This document shows positions 32,796-42,000 of a DNA stretch of 64,000 nucleotides, piece by piece. The translations under genes and the position numbers were made by a program. The stretch comes from Acidobacteriota bacterium (GTDB taxonomy: Bacteria; Acidobacteriota; Terriglobia; Terriglobales; Acidobacteriaceae): contig JARLGI010000057.1 in NCBI GenBank assembly GCA_031296115.1, positions 1-64,000 of the forward strand. Reading direction: 5' to 3'. The notes under the pieces were generated by a model. The model was not told where the DNA came from and made no database searches. It worked only from the letters and a program-made list of their open reading frames with translations. Every line of letters starts with the position of its first letter. Positions within the stretch are counted from its first letter, which is position 1.

Positions 32796-33575
32796 TTGGC
32801 AATCAAGTTCCACAAACCCGGCCTGGTGGCTTACATCACTTGCGGCGACCCTGACCTCGGCATCTCGCGGGATGTCGCGCTTGCCGCGATTCAGGCTGGC
32901 GCTGACGTCATCGAGCTCGGTGTCCCCTTCAGCGATCCGGTGGCGGACGGGCCGGTGATCCAGCGCGCCAGCGAGCGCGCGTTGAAGCATGGAACCAATC
33001 TTCCCGGCGTCCTTGACATCGCAAAACAAATAAGAGCGCAGACCAAGGCCGGTCTCATCATCTTTTCCTACTTGAACCCCATCCTCCAGTTCGGGCTGGA
33101 GAAGTTCTGTGCCGCCGCCAAAGAAGCCCGCGTTGACGGCGCATTGGTCACCGATCTTCCGGTGGAAGAAGCGGGCGAATATCTGAAGGCCATGAAGGTG
33201 CACAAGCTCGCTCCGGTATTTCTCGCCGCACCTACCAGCACGGACGAGCGACTGCGGGATGTTGCGCGGCACTCTCGCGGATTTGTTTACGCGATCTCTC
33301 GCACGGGAATCACCGGTACTCGCCAGGAGCTTGCCGGCGACGCGCGCTCCCTGGTCGAGCGGCTGCGGGCATTTACCAAGCTGCCCATCGCGGTTGGTTT
33401 TGGAGTGTCCACGCCGCAGCAATTTTCCGAAGTCAACACATTTGCCGATGCCGCAGTGGTGGGCAGTGCAATCGTGCAGACCGTGGAGCAAAATCCGGGC
33501 CGCGAAGCCGAGGCTGTGGGACAATTTCTGTTGAAGCTTACCGGAACGGCACAAACGGCGACTGCCGGCGGGTAG
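32796..33575 (+). CDS. trpA: Tryptophan synthase alpha chain
   Basis: Alpha subunit of tryptophan synthase, splitting indole-3-glycerol phosphate to indole, which is channelled to TrpB. The catalytic Glu (E40) and Asp (D47) lie in VIELGVPFSDPVADGP, and the phosphate loop is GVSTPQQF plus VVGSAIV. At 259 residues it is of normal length. The start is an unusual TTG (32796), supported by GAGGGA at 32784-32789, six bases upstream, and by the family start. It follows trpB with ~120 bases of palindrome-rich sequence rather than the tight coupling usual for trpBA. Confidence 0.96.
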   Translation: MAIKFHKPGLVAYITCGDPDLGISRDVALAAIQAGADVIELGVPFSDPVADGPVIQRASERALKHGTNLPGVLDIAKQIRAQTKAGLIIFSYLNPILQFGLEKFCAAAKEARVDGALVTDLPVEEAGEYLKAMKVHKLAPVFLAAPTSTDERLRDVARHSRGFVYAISRTGITGTRQELAGDARSLVERLRAFTKLPIAVGFGVSTPQQFSEVNTFADAAVVGSAIVQTVEQNPGREAEAVGQFLLKLTGTAQTATAGG

Positions 33576-33596
33576 ACGCGGGAGGGTACGGGTAGA

Positions 33597-33614
33597 GCGG
33601 CGCTTTAGCGCCGC
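33597..33614. repeat. REP-like palindrome after trpA
   Basis: GCGGCGCT-TT-AGCGCCGC, centred on CTTTAG and preceded by GTAG-A like the other palindromes of this type. It lies 20 bases after the trpA stop. Confidence 0.75.
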
Positions 33615-33671
33615 GTTGCCGCGGGCGAACCTGCAGGGTTTGCGAACGCGGTTTGCAGTGGCACTCAACCA

Positions 33672-33752
33672 GCCCCGCAGGGGCGGTTCAGGATAGCCCA
33701 GCGCGGCAGCGCTGGGTAGGATGAATAATTGACTAGAGCCCCTTTAGGGGCG
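33672..33752. repeat. Three-hairpin composite repeat, copy 2 (before chorismate mutase)
   Basis: Hairpins GCCCC/GGGGC (33672-33676, 33680-33684), CCCAGCGC/GCGCTGGG (33697-33704, 33709-33716) and GCCCC/GGGGC (33738-33742, 33747-33751), with TTGAC between the second and third. The order and arms match 30477-30569. It ends 5 bases before the AAGG ribosome site of the next gene. Confidence 0.85.
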
Positions 33753-33767
33753 GCACAAGGTTTCCAG

Positions 33768-34082
33768 GTGGACATCGCGGACTGGCGGAAGAAAATCGAC
33801 GAGCTGGACCGCAAGCTGGTGGACTTGCTGAACCAGCGCGCGCAGTTCGCCCATGAGATCGGCAAGCTGAAAGCCAACTCGTCCATGCCAATCTACGAGC
33901 CGGACCGCGAAAGGATCATCTTTCAGAACATTGCCGGCATGAACCAAGGCCCGTTATCGCAAGCCCAGTTGCGCATGGTGTACGAGCGGCTGGTGGACGT
34001 AATGCGGCAGATCCAACGCGAGGAAATGGCACCCGAACCGCAGGACAAGGCTGAAGCGACCGAATTGGAGCCCAACGACTAA
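33768..34082 (+). CDS. Chorismate mutase (AroQ type)
   Basis: An all-helical AroQ-fold chorismate mutase of 104 residues, making prephenate for phenylalanine and tyrosine. The signature helix 1 (WRKKIDELDRKLVDLLNQRA), the QFAHEIGKLK motif and IYEPDRERIIF are present, with the usual Arg, Lys, Asp and Glu active-site residues in place. The GTG at 33768 is chosen because AAGG lies 7 bases upstream; the frame extends into the repeat, where translation is unlikely. The stop overlaps the aroF start (TAATG), indicating tight coupling, and AroQ-DAHP synthase pairs often interact so that prephenate inhibits the synthase; that is inference here. Confidence 0.93.
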   Translation: MDIADWRKKIDELDRKLVDLLNQRAQFAHEIGKLKANSSMPIYEPDRERIIFQNIAGMNQGPLSQAQLRMVYERLVDVMRQIQREEMAPEPQDKAEATELEPND

Positions 34083-35101
34083 TGATTGTTGCCATGCTCG
34101 AAACCGCGGGCGAAGACCAGATCCAGGGCGTCATCGACCACCTGGTGAAGATGGGCTTCGAGGTGCACCGCAGCACCGGCGCGCGTCAGACCGTGCTGGG
34201 AGCGGTGGGGCGCCGCATTGATTTCGATATCCGCGACATCGAAGTGCTCTCTGGTGTGCAACTGGTGCACCGCATCAGCTCGCCGTACAAGCTGGTGGGA
34301 CGAAGTTTCCGGCCCGAAGGCACGAGGGTAATACTGCCGAATGGAGTGGAGATTGGCGGCAAGGAAATCATTGTCATGGCTGGGCCATGCTCGGTGGAGT
34401 CTCGGGAGCAGCTCTTCGCCGCAGCGGAGCACGTGAGCAAGGCTGGCGCAAAAGTCCTGCGTGGCGGCGCGTTCAAACCGCGCAGTTCACCATACACGTT
34501 TCAGGGGATGGGGCTTGATGGGCTCAAGCTGCTGCGCGAAGCCGGAGACCGTTACGGTCTGATGGTCATCAGCGAGGTCATGGAGATCTCGCAGATCGAG
34601 CTCATGTTGCCGTACATCGATATCTTCCAGATCGGCGCGCGCAACATGCAGAACTTCAACCTGTTGCGCGAGCTGGGCAAGATCCGCAAGCCAGTCCTGC
34701 TGAAACGCGGCATCGCCGCCACCATCGAGGAGATGCTGCTCTCCGCGGAGTACATCATGTCAGGCGGAAACTACCAGGTCATCCTGTGCGAGCGCGGCAT
34801 CCGCACTTTCGAAACTTACACCCGCAACACGCTTGACATCTCGGCCATTCCCGTCGTGCACAAGCTGTCGCATCTGCCCATGACCTCCGACCCGTCGCAC
34901 GGCACCGGCATCCGCGACAAGGTCGCACCGATGGCCTGCGCCTCCATTGCCGCGGGCGCCGACGCGCTGCTGATTGAAGTGCATCCCAATCCCGACCAGG
35001 CACTTTCCGACGGCGCGCAGTCGCTCTATCCAGAGCAATTCTCCGAACTGATGGGCCAGTTACGAATGATCGCTCCCGCTGTGGGCCGGACGATCGGGTG
35101 A
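34082..35101 (+). CDS. aroF: 3-deoxy-7-phosphoheptulonate (DAHP) synthase, type I-beta with N-terminal ferredoxin-like domain
   Basis: First enzyme of the shikimate pathway, condensing PEP with erythrose 4-phosphate. At 339 residues it has an N-terminal ferredoxin-like regulatory domain (about 1-70, MIVAMLETAGEDQIQGVIDH) and a TIM barrel with the motifs VMAGPCSVES, VLRGGAFKPRSSPYTFQG, LKRG and DPSHGTG. This is the Thermotoga-type architecture in which the N-domain mediates feedback inhibition by Tyr/Phe. The ATG overlaps the upstream stop by one base. Nearby chorismate mutase and tyrA fit a Phe/Tyr branch unit. Confidence 0.96.
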   Translation: MIVAMLETAGEDQIQGVIDHLVKMGFEVHRSTGARQTVLGAVGRRIDFDIRDIEVLSGVQLVHRISSPYKLVGRSFRPEGTRVILPNGVEIGGKEIIVMAGPCSVESREQLFAAAEHVSKAGAKVLRGGAFKPRSSPYTFQGMGLDGLKLLREAGDRYGLMVISEVMEISQIELMLPYIDIFQIGARNMQNFNLLRELGKIRKPVLLKRGIAATIEEMLLSAEYIMSGGNYQVILCERGIRTFETYTRNTLDISAIPVVHKLSHLPMTSDPSHGTGIRDKVAPMACASIAAGADALLIEVHPNPDQALSDGAQSLYPEQFSELMGQLRMIAPAVGRTIG

Positions 35102-35138
35102 TTCTGGCGATGGTTCACCCACAAAGCAGGAATAGCCG

Positions 35139-35999
35139 ATGCCGATTCGCCAAATCACGATCGTAGGAACAGGGTTGATCGGCGGGTCGCTGGGACTCGC
35201 CATGCGGCAGCGCGGGTTTGCCGGAACCATCATGGGCTGTGACAAGCCCGAGGTTCTGCATGCGGCCATTCTTCGCGGCGCCATCGACCGCGGAGCGACC
35301 CACGCCCCAGAGGCGGTACAGGGAAGTGACGTGGTGGTGTTGGCTACTCCCGTCGGAACGGTTCTTTCGCTCTTCGAGAAGCTCGCGCCCACGCTTCCTC
35401 CAGGCACCCTCATCACCGACACCGGGAGCACCAAGCAGCCATTCGTCGAGCGCGCGCGGATGGTGCTCGGCGCGGCCGCGTCGGAACGCGTTCTGCCTGG
35501 GCATCCCATGGCAGGCAAAGAGCACGGCGGCATTGAGAACGCCGACGCCGAGTTGTTTCGCGATGCGGCCTGGCTGATTACCCCTGTCAGCGACTCGCAT
35601 CCCTATACCCCGCGACAGCAGGAATATATTGACCTGCTGCAAGCCATCGGCGCGCGCATCATCTCCCTCGACGCCGAGCGTCACGACCGGATCTGCGCGT
35701 GGGTCAGCCACCTGCCGCAGATGATCGCTACCGCGTTGGCCTCGCTGCTTCGCGAGGAACTGAGCGACGAGGAAGCCGTCGCGCAAATTGGTGGACGCGC
35801 CCTGTGCGAGATGACGCGCATTGCCGGCAGCCCGTACACGATGTGGCGCGACATCGCGCTGACCAACGCCGAAAATATTGACGAGGCGCTTTTGCGCTTC
35901 GAGCAGCAGTTAGCCCACCTGCGTGAGAACCTGCGTGGGCCGGGTCTGCGCGAGATGTTTGAGAGCGCGAATGAATTTGGACGAAAGCAGGCTGGCTGA
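35139..35999 (+). CDS. tyrA: Prephenate dehydrogenase
   Basis: NAD(P)-dependent oxidative decarboxylase of the tyrosine branch. The Rossmann motif ITIVGTGLIGGSLGLAMR is at residues 7-24; the catalytic His is in PLPGHPMAGKE-type sequence (GHPMAGKEHGG) and HLPQMIATAL marks the dimerisation domain. The protein is 286 residues, a monofunctional TyrA without fused mutase or ACT domain, consistent with a separate chorismate mutase two genes upstream. It is the last aromatic gene; the CoA-transferase genes follow after 36 bases. Confidence 0.95.
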   Translation: MPIRQITIVGTGLIGGSLGLAMRQRGFAGTIMGCDKPEVLHAAILRGAIDRGATHAPEAVQGSDVVVLATPVGTVLSLFEKLAPTLPPGTLITDTGSTKQPFVERARMVLGAAASERVLPGHPMAGKEHGGIENADAELFRDAAWLITPVSDSHPYTPRQQEYIDLLQAIGARIISLDAERHDRICAWVSHLPQMIATALASLLREELSDEEAVAQIGGRALCEMTRIAGSPYTMWRDIALTNAENIDEALLRFEQQLAHLRENLRGPGLREMFESANEFGRKQAG

Positions 36000-36035
36000 A
36001 TACAATCGGCTCGGTTCGAGTTAGAGAATCTTCCT

Positions 36036-36737
36036 ATGGCAATGAACAAGGTAGTGGCGAATGCAGACGAGGCCATCCACGACATCAAGGACGGCGACAC
36101 ACTCATGGTCGGTGGCTTCGGGCTGTGCGGCATCCCCGAGAACCTCATTCGCGCGCTGGTGAAGAAGGGCGTGAAGAACCTGCATACCATCAGCAACAAC
36201 GTCGGCGTGGACGACTTCGGTCTCGGCCTCATGCTCGCCGCCGGGCAGATTACTTCGCACAAGGGAAGCTACGTCGGCGAGAACCGTTTGCTGGAAGAGA
36301 TGGTGTTGACCGGCCGCATCGATCTGGAACTGATCCCGCAGGGAACGTTTGCCGAACGCATTCGCGCCGGCGGAGCTGGCATTCCGGCGTTCTTTACGCC
36401 GGCAGGCTTCGGCACCGTCGTGGCTGAAGGCAAGGAGACGCGCGAGTTCAACGGGCGCCCGTACGTCATGGAACGCGGGCTCACGGCGGATTTCGCGCTC
36501 ATCAAGGCATGGAAGGGCGATCGCTGGGGTAATCTGGTCTATCGCAAGACCGCGCGGAACTTCAATCCCATGATGGCGACTGCGGCGAAGGTCACCATCG
36601 TCGAGGTCGAGCACCTGGTGGAGCCGGGGGAGATCGATCCCGAGATGGTGCACACGCCTAGCGTGTACGTGCACCGCATTTTCCAGGGCACGGATTACGA
36701 GAAGCGCATCGAACGCAGGACGTTGCGTAAGGCATGA
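36036..36737 (+). CDS. 3-oxoacid CoA-transferase subunit A
   Basis: Alpha subunit of a class I CoA-transferase (succinyl-CoA:3-ketoacid type, ScoA/AtoD), 233 residues. The signatures [33 protein letters not shown] and [16 protein letters not shown] are conserved. With subunit B it moves CoA from succinyl-CoA to acetoacetate or related acids, allowing ketone-body or acetoacetate use. It starts 36 bases after tyrA but is separated from its partner subunit by 226 bases of repeat, whereas such subunits are normally adjacent or fused. Confidence 0.95.
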   Translation: MAMNKVVANADEAIHDIKDGDTLMVGGFGLCGIPENLIRALVKKGVKNLHTISNNVGVDDFGLGLMLAAGQITSHKGSYVGENRLLEEMVLTGRIDLELIPQGTFAERIRAGGAGIPAFFTPAGFGTVVAEGKETREFNGRPYVMERGLTADFALIKAWKGDRWGNLVYRKTARNFNPMMATAAKVTIVEVEHLVEPGEIDPEMVHTPSVYVHRIFQGTDYEKRIERRTLRKA

Positions 36738-36785
36738 GCATCGAGAAGCGAGCCTGCGGAATCTGCCTTGCAAGTGTTTTGAAAG

Positions 36786-36927
36786 GGCACGGCTTTTAGC
36801 CGTGCCGTAGTGGGTCGTGAAGGATTTGGGGCTTTAGCCCTGAGGTCATTCGGGTTTGAAAAGCGAGACCCCTCAGCGGCTGGAGCCGGGACGCTGAGCC
36901 GATTGACGGCACGGCTGAAGCCGTGCC
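36786..36927. repeat. BIME-like element with inverted terminal palindromes between the two CoA-transferase genes
   Basis: Four palindromes: GGCACGGCT/AGCCGTGCC (36786-36806), GGGCT/AGCCC (36829-36840), CTCAGCG/CGCTGAG (36872-36878, 36892-36898) and GGCACGGCTGAAGCCGTGCC (36908-36927). The last is the inverted copy of the first, including its flank (CTTGAAGGGGCAC in reverse complement), so the element is bounded by inverted REP-like units, as in enterobacterial BIMEs. Confidence 0.85.
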
Positions 36928-36963
36928 CCTTCAAGGTTAGCAAAGCTAGTTGCAGGAGATCGA

Positions 36964-37653
36964 ATGGCAACGCCACCGAATATCGGCAAGCAGAAAGACA
37001 CGGAAAAACGCGACCGCATCGTGCGCCGCGTGGCGCAGGAACTGCGCGATGGCTTCTACGTGAACCTCGGCATCGGCATGCCCACGCTGGTCGCGAACTG
37101 CGTCCCTCCAGGCATGGAGCTCGTGCTGCAGAGCGAGACCGGCATGCTGGGTGTTGGGCCGTATCCCATCTCCGGCGAGGAAGACGCCGACCTGATCAAC
37201 GCGGGCAAGGAAACCGTGACCGAGATTCCCGGTACAGGGTATTTCTCCAGCGCCGAGTCGTTTGCCATGATTCGCGGCGGCCACATTGACCTCAGCGTAT
37301 TGGGTGCGATGGAAGTGGACGAAGAGGGGAACCTGGCTAATTGGATGATTCCCGGCAAGATGGTCAAAGGCATGGGAGGTGCGATGGACTTGGTCGCAAG
37401 CGCCCGGCGCGTGATTGTGGCCATGGAACATACCACCCGCGACGGCGCGCCTAAGATACTGCAGCGCTGCACTCTACCCATTACGGGACTGCGCGTGGTA
37501 CACAACATAGCCACCGAGATGGCGTGGATTCGCGTGACCCAGAGCGGCCTAGTACTGGAAGAGATCGCGCCGGGCCTGACGCCCGAGGACGTGCAGCGCG
37601 CTACCGAGGCGCCGCTCATCATGAGCCCTGAATTGAGGACGATGCTGTGCTAA
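36964..37653 (+). CDS. 3-oxoacid CoA-transferase subunit B
   Basis: Beta subunit of the class I CoA-transferase (ScoB/AtoA), 229 residues. It carries the catalytic glutamate that forms the glutamyl-CoA thioester in [12 protein letters not shown] (E58), and the conserved [27 protein letters not shown] and [17 protein letters not shown] is placed 5 bases before the ATG. It completes the enzyme with the subunit encoded upstream. Confidence 0.96.
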   Translation: MATPPNIGKQKDTEKRDRIVRRVAQELRDGFYVNLGIGMPTLVANCVPPGMELVLQSETGMLGVGPYPISGEEDADLINAGKETVTEIPGTGYFSSAESFAMIRGGHIDLSVLGAMEVDEEGNLANWMIPGKMVKGMGGAMDLVASARRVIVAMEHTTRDGAPKILQRCTLPITGLRVVHNIATEMAWIRVTQSGLVLEEIAPGLTPEDVQRATEAPLIMSPELRTMLC

Positions 37654-37777
37654 AGGCTGATTCCCAAAATGGGAAGAGCGCACACCTGCCTTGTGATGCG
37701 TGTCGCTGACTCGTTACGATCAACGGGCCATAGTGAAATGTTAATCGGTTTTTGATATGACCGGAAGGAAGGCCATT

Positions 37778-38245
37778 ATGCGCTTACGTGCCGTATGTCT
37801 GGCAACCGCTCTCATATTCCTACTCGCGATTTCCCTGGCTGCGCAGACTGGTTCCAACGTGCAGTCCTCCTCTGCGCAGGCGACCAAGCCGGAGATCAAG
37901 AACGTCCCTGCGCGCTACACCGACCCGAGCTCCGGTAAAGAGATGTACCTCGCCTATTGCGCGTCCTGCCACGGCGCCGACGGCAAGGGGAACGGTCCGG
38001 CGGCGCCGGCGCTGAAGACGCCTCCCACCGGCTTAACTCAGCTAACAGCGAAGAATGGCGGCAAGTTCCCCGATGCCCACATCGCGCAAGTCATCAAGGG
38101 CGACGTCGTGACCGCCGCCCACGGCAACAAGGAGATGCCGGTCTGGGGCCCGGTGCTTTTCTGGCTGGGACAGCATGACCCGGCACAGCAGCAGTTGCGT
38201 ATTCGCAACCTGACGAAATATATCGAATCGATTCAGCAGAAATAG
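37778..38245 (+). CDS. Secreted monohaem cytochrome c
   Basis: A 155-residue exported c-type cytochrome. A signal peptide (RLRAVCLATALIFLLAISLA) is followed by a Ser/Gln-rich linker and one cytochrome c domain with haem motif CASCH (C61, C64, H65) and a probable axial methionine at M120 (NKEMPVWGP). The ATG at 37778 is chosen over 37757 because GGAAGGAAGG sits just upstream. Similar small cytochromes serve periplasmic electron transfer; the partner is not identifiable from the neighbours. Confidence 0.92.
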   Translation: MRLRAVCLATALIFLLAISLAAQTGSNVQSSSAQATKPEIKNVPARYTDPSSGKEMYLAYCASCHGADGKGNGPAAPALKTPPTGLTQLTAKNGGKFPDAHIAQVIKGDVVTAAHGNKEMPVWGPVLFWLGQHDPAQQQLRIRNLTKYIESIQQK

Positions 38246-38394
38246 GGCGTTGGCCTACACATTGGCGGGGACGATTACACTGCCTTTCGCCGAAACAGGG
38301 TCAATTTGCATCTTCTGCGGTACCGCATACAATGTTGTGAATCGAGTCGGTTCCTCTTGCCGGTGTCGGCGCAAAGATCAGCGAGGAGATTGTC

Positions 38395-38793
38395 ATGGCA
38401 GCTTCGATTCCCGAGAATTATCTTGACCTCTTTCAGAAGAAGGCATTCGGCAGCCTGAGTACGCTCATGCCCGACGGCAGCCCGCAAACCAATCCCGTTT
38501 GGGTTGACTATCAGAACGGCGAGCTCTGGGTGAATTCCGCGGTGGGCCGGCTAAAAGACCGCAACATCAAGCGCGATCCTCGCGTCTCGGTCGCGGTGAT
38601 TGACCCTGATAACCCTTACCGCTTCCTCGAGGTGCGCGGAAGTGTGCATGAGATTACGCAGCAAGGCGCCCCCGAACATATCGACAAGATGGCGAAGAAA
38701 TACCTGGGAAAAGACAAGTATCCGTTTGCACAACCCGGTGAGCAACGCGTGCTTTATAAGATCAAGCCTGAGCACGTTCACACCATGGGATAG
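38395..38793 (+). CDS. PPOX-class (F420/FMN split-barrel) oxidoreductase family protein
   Basis: A 132-residue split beta-barrel protein of the pyridoxamine 5'-phosphate oxidase-like superfamily, with the characteristic FGSLSTLMPDGSPQTNPVWV, GRLKDRNIKRDPRVSVAV and FLEVRGSVHEI blocks. Many such proteins in Actinobacteria and other phyla bind F420; others bind FMN or haem, and the cofactor here is undetermined. GAGGAG lies 7-8 bases before the ATG. It is apparently monocistronic. Confidence 0.88.
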   Translation: MAASIPENYLDLFQKKAFGSLSTLMPDGSPQTNPVWVDYQNGELWVNSAVGRLKDRNIKRDPRVSVAVIDPDNPYRFLEVRGSVHEITQQGAPEHIDKMAKKYLGKDKYPFAQPGEQRVLYKIKPEHVHTMG

Positions 38794-39010
38794 TACCGTT
38801 CGAACTCAGGGAAGCTGGCCGCGAGCCCGCTTCCTTGCGTTCAGTCCGCATTGGAGTTGTTTTTCTTGGATTCGGCAGCCACAAAGCCGTAAGGACAATG
38901 TCTACATCCTGATTCGCAGCAGTAGCCGCGATTGCGCAGATAGTGTGCGGTGAAAACCATGAATCCGTTCTCGATCTAGTAGTCGATGCCTTCGGCGAAT
39001 TGTTCCGCCA

Positions 39011-42000
39011 TTACTGCGCCGCCTCAAGCAATGCCGACCGTTCAGCGGCTGCGACGGCAACGCCGTCGCGGAAGGTGACGTACTTGCCGGAGATTGCGGG
39101 CACGCGTTCGCCGGGGACAATGAAGCCGACCAGGTTGAGTGGATCGGCGGCCGAGACCGTTACCATTTCGCCGCTGGCGGCGAGGTTGCGCATTGCGCGC
39201 ACCGACTCAACTGCTTCTGGCAGCGCAAACTGCTCGCCAAGAAATCCATTTACGAAGCGTCCGCAGCGCACTTCGCCGCGATCCTCCAGGCGGCGAAACA
39301 TGATCAGCAGTTCACGCCACTTAGGCAGGTTCGATTCCCGCGCCAGCACCTCGCGGAAGACCACGCCATATCGGCGCAACAGCACCCAACATGTGGCTTC
39401 GACCATCCTGTTGCGATCGTTACCCTCCGCCGGATACAGCAGCGACCAGCGTCCTGCCGTGTGTCGCGGACGCGGCTGCTTCGGCGTGCCCAACGCGTTG
39501 CGCCGCCTGGGATTGATGAGCGAACGCAGGTTGTCGAAGCCGTCGGCCGCGACCATTCCTGCAGCAACCAGTTCCCAAAGCGAGGTCTCGATCTCGGCCT
39601 TGAGCTTGCTGGTGCCGCGCACGATGTCGGCGAAGAATGATGCTCCGCGCCGCCGCAGGAACTCCAGCACCACCCGCGCTCCCTCGCTCAACACACGTTC
39701 GTAATTCTGCTCTTCCTCGGCCAGTCGCGGCTGCATCCAGTCCGAATCCTCGCGGACGAACAGCGTGATAGGAGCGACACTGGTCGGTACGATGCGCCGG
39801 CGGCCCTCGCCCGACTTTTCCAGCGTTGCCGGATGTGGCGACAAGCGTCCCCAACCGACAGCGCCAGTCAGGCAAAGTTGGTCCAAAGCAACAGGATCGT
39901 ACTTGCCGACTCGCGGCGCGAGAATCTGCTTCTCCCATGCGTTCGCCGGAACCTCAAATCCCTGAAGCTGGCGAATCGCTTCCAGCAGGCCACGCTCTCC
40001 TGCCAACTGCGAGCCGGTCGTCACATGCTGCCAGCGCAACAGCCAGCGCATGTACTGCGCGGCCGTAACCGGCTCGACCTGCTTGCGTAGCGTGGCGACG
40101 GTGAGGTGATGAATGCGCGCCAGCAATCGCCGGTCGCACCATTCGGCGGTGTTCGGCTCGTTGCCTCTGGCAAGCCCGGTGAAGTTGCCGCGCAGAACCG
40201 ATCCCGCGGCTTCCATGCGCAGCAGAGCATTCCCAACATCGGAGTCGGGCAGCCCAAGCCAGTAGGCCAGTGCCGATGCAGTGACTGGTCCGCTATGCAT
40301 CATCCATCCCGTTGTCATGGCGAGAACCGCATCATCGTGGGAGCTGATTGCGGACGGCAAATCCGGCGGCACAACCTCGAACTGTGCTTCGGGGAAGATC
40401 AGCGCGAAGTCCTTGGCGCGCTCCGAGGCAACGAAATAATGCCGCTGGTCTACCCTCGCGCGTACCACGCGCCAGCCTTCCAGCAGCTCGGCGAAGAATG
40501 GTTTCCAACTGTCCACCGCCTCCTGCCAGCCAGGATCGCCTAACTCCTCGGGCAACCCGACCAGCGTCTGCAGCACGTCATGCAGTTCATCGCTGTCCCG
40601 GACGTCCGGCCGTGCCTCTTCGCGTACGCGGCCAATTGCGCTCTGATCGAGCCTGCCGACCTCCTGCAGTACGGCTTCAGGCAGCACTCGCCGCATCTGG
40701 ACCGCCCGCGCCCGCCGCTCTTCCAGCGGGGCGTCATCGAGATATGCGTACGGATTCGCGTTCAGGATCTCGTGCGAGAACTGTGACGGAACCGGCGTGT
40801 CCACCGCGAGACACCGGATCGATCCATCGCGGACGCCATTCAGCACCGCCCGTAAGCCATCAATGTCCATCGCCTCGGTGAGGACATCCTTCATGACCTC
40901 CTGGACCAGCGGGTGATCGGGAATCTTGATGTCGCCTTCGATGTTTTCAAAGCAGGCGGCCACGTCGGGAAAGACCGATGCCAGAAGGTCGTCACTGCGG
41001 ATGCGCTGGATTTGCGGGGGGACTTTCTTGCCGCCCTGGAAGCGCAGCAGGGCCAGCGAGCGATTGGCGTCCCAACGCCAGCGCGTGGCGAAGATAGGCG
41101 AGGCCAGCGCGGCCTGTTCCAGGATCTCCTGCACCGTTTCAGTCTGGAGATAATGGAACACATCGCTCAGCGGGAAACTGTGCTGTTCAGCCAGGGCGAT
41201 GTTGATGCCGTTGTCGGTCGCAGCCGCCTGCAACTCAAAGTTGAAGGAGCGGCAGAAGCGCTTGCGCAGCGCCAGTCCCCAAGCTTTGTTGATGCGCGCG
41301 CCAAACGGGGCGTGGATGATGAGCTGCATCCCGCCGCCCTCGTCGAAGAAGCGTTCGGCGATGATGGTCTGCTTGGTCGGCACTTCGCCCAGCACGGCAC
41401 GGCCGGTGACGATGTACTCGATGAGTTGTTCCGCACCGGCATCGTCCAGCCCGCACTCGTCCTTCAGCCAAGCGACGGCATTCTGCACTTCGGGACTGGA
41501 TGCGATGCCGCGCAAGCGAACACATCCGGTGGAAGAGAGGGACGGCTCGGGCGCAGACCTAAAGGTCCGCTCTACCCGGGCCTCGCCATCGAGCTCGGGA
41601 TTTGCCGGCACGGGCAGCGGCGCGGTGCTCGGCAGCAGCGCGCTGACCCGCTCGCGCAGTTCGCCGACTTGCTGCGACAGCTCATCGGTGCGCGCCGGTG
41701 CCTCGCCGCGCCAGAAGGGAATTGTCGGCGGTGAGCCGTGTGCGTCTTCCACCAGCATGCGTCCGGACCTGTTCTCGACGCGGTGAATGCGCCACGAAGT
41801 ATTGCCCAGCAGCATGATGTCGCCCGCGTTGCTCTCCACCGCGAAGTCTTCGTCGACCGTGCCGACGACAACCTCGTCCGGCTGCGCCACCACCGTGAAC
41901 AGCGCCGTTTCCGGGATGGCGCCACCGCTGGTGATGGCCGCTAGTCGGGCGCCTCGCCGGGCGCGCAGACGACGGTTCACCATGTCGCGGAACAGATATG

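Noticed and set aside
37655-37680. TTCCCA-AAA-TGGGAA palindrome after the CoA-transferase beta gene
   Set aside because: Similar to a string near 22110 but weak (6-bp AT-rich arms) and without a U tract; not called as a terminator or operator.
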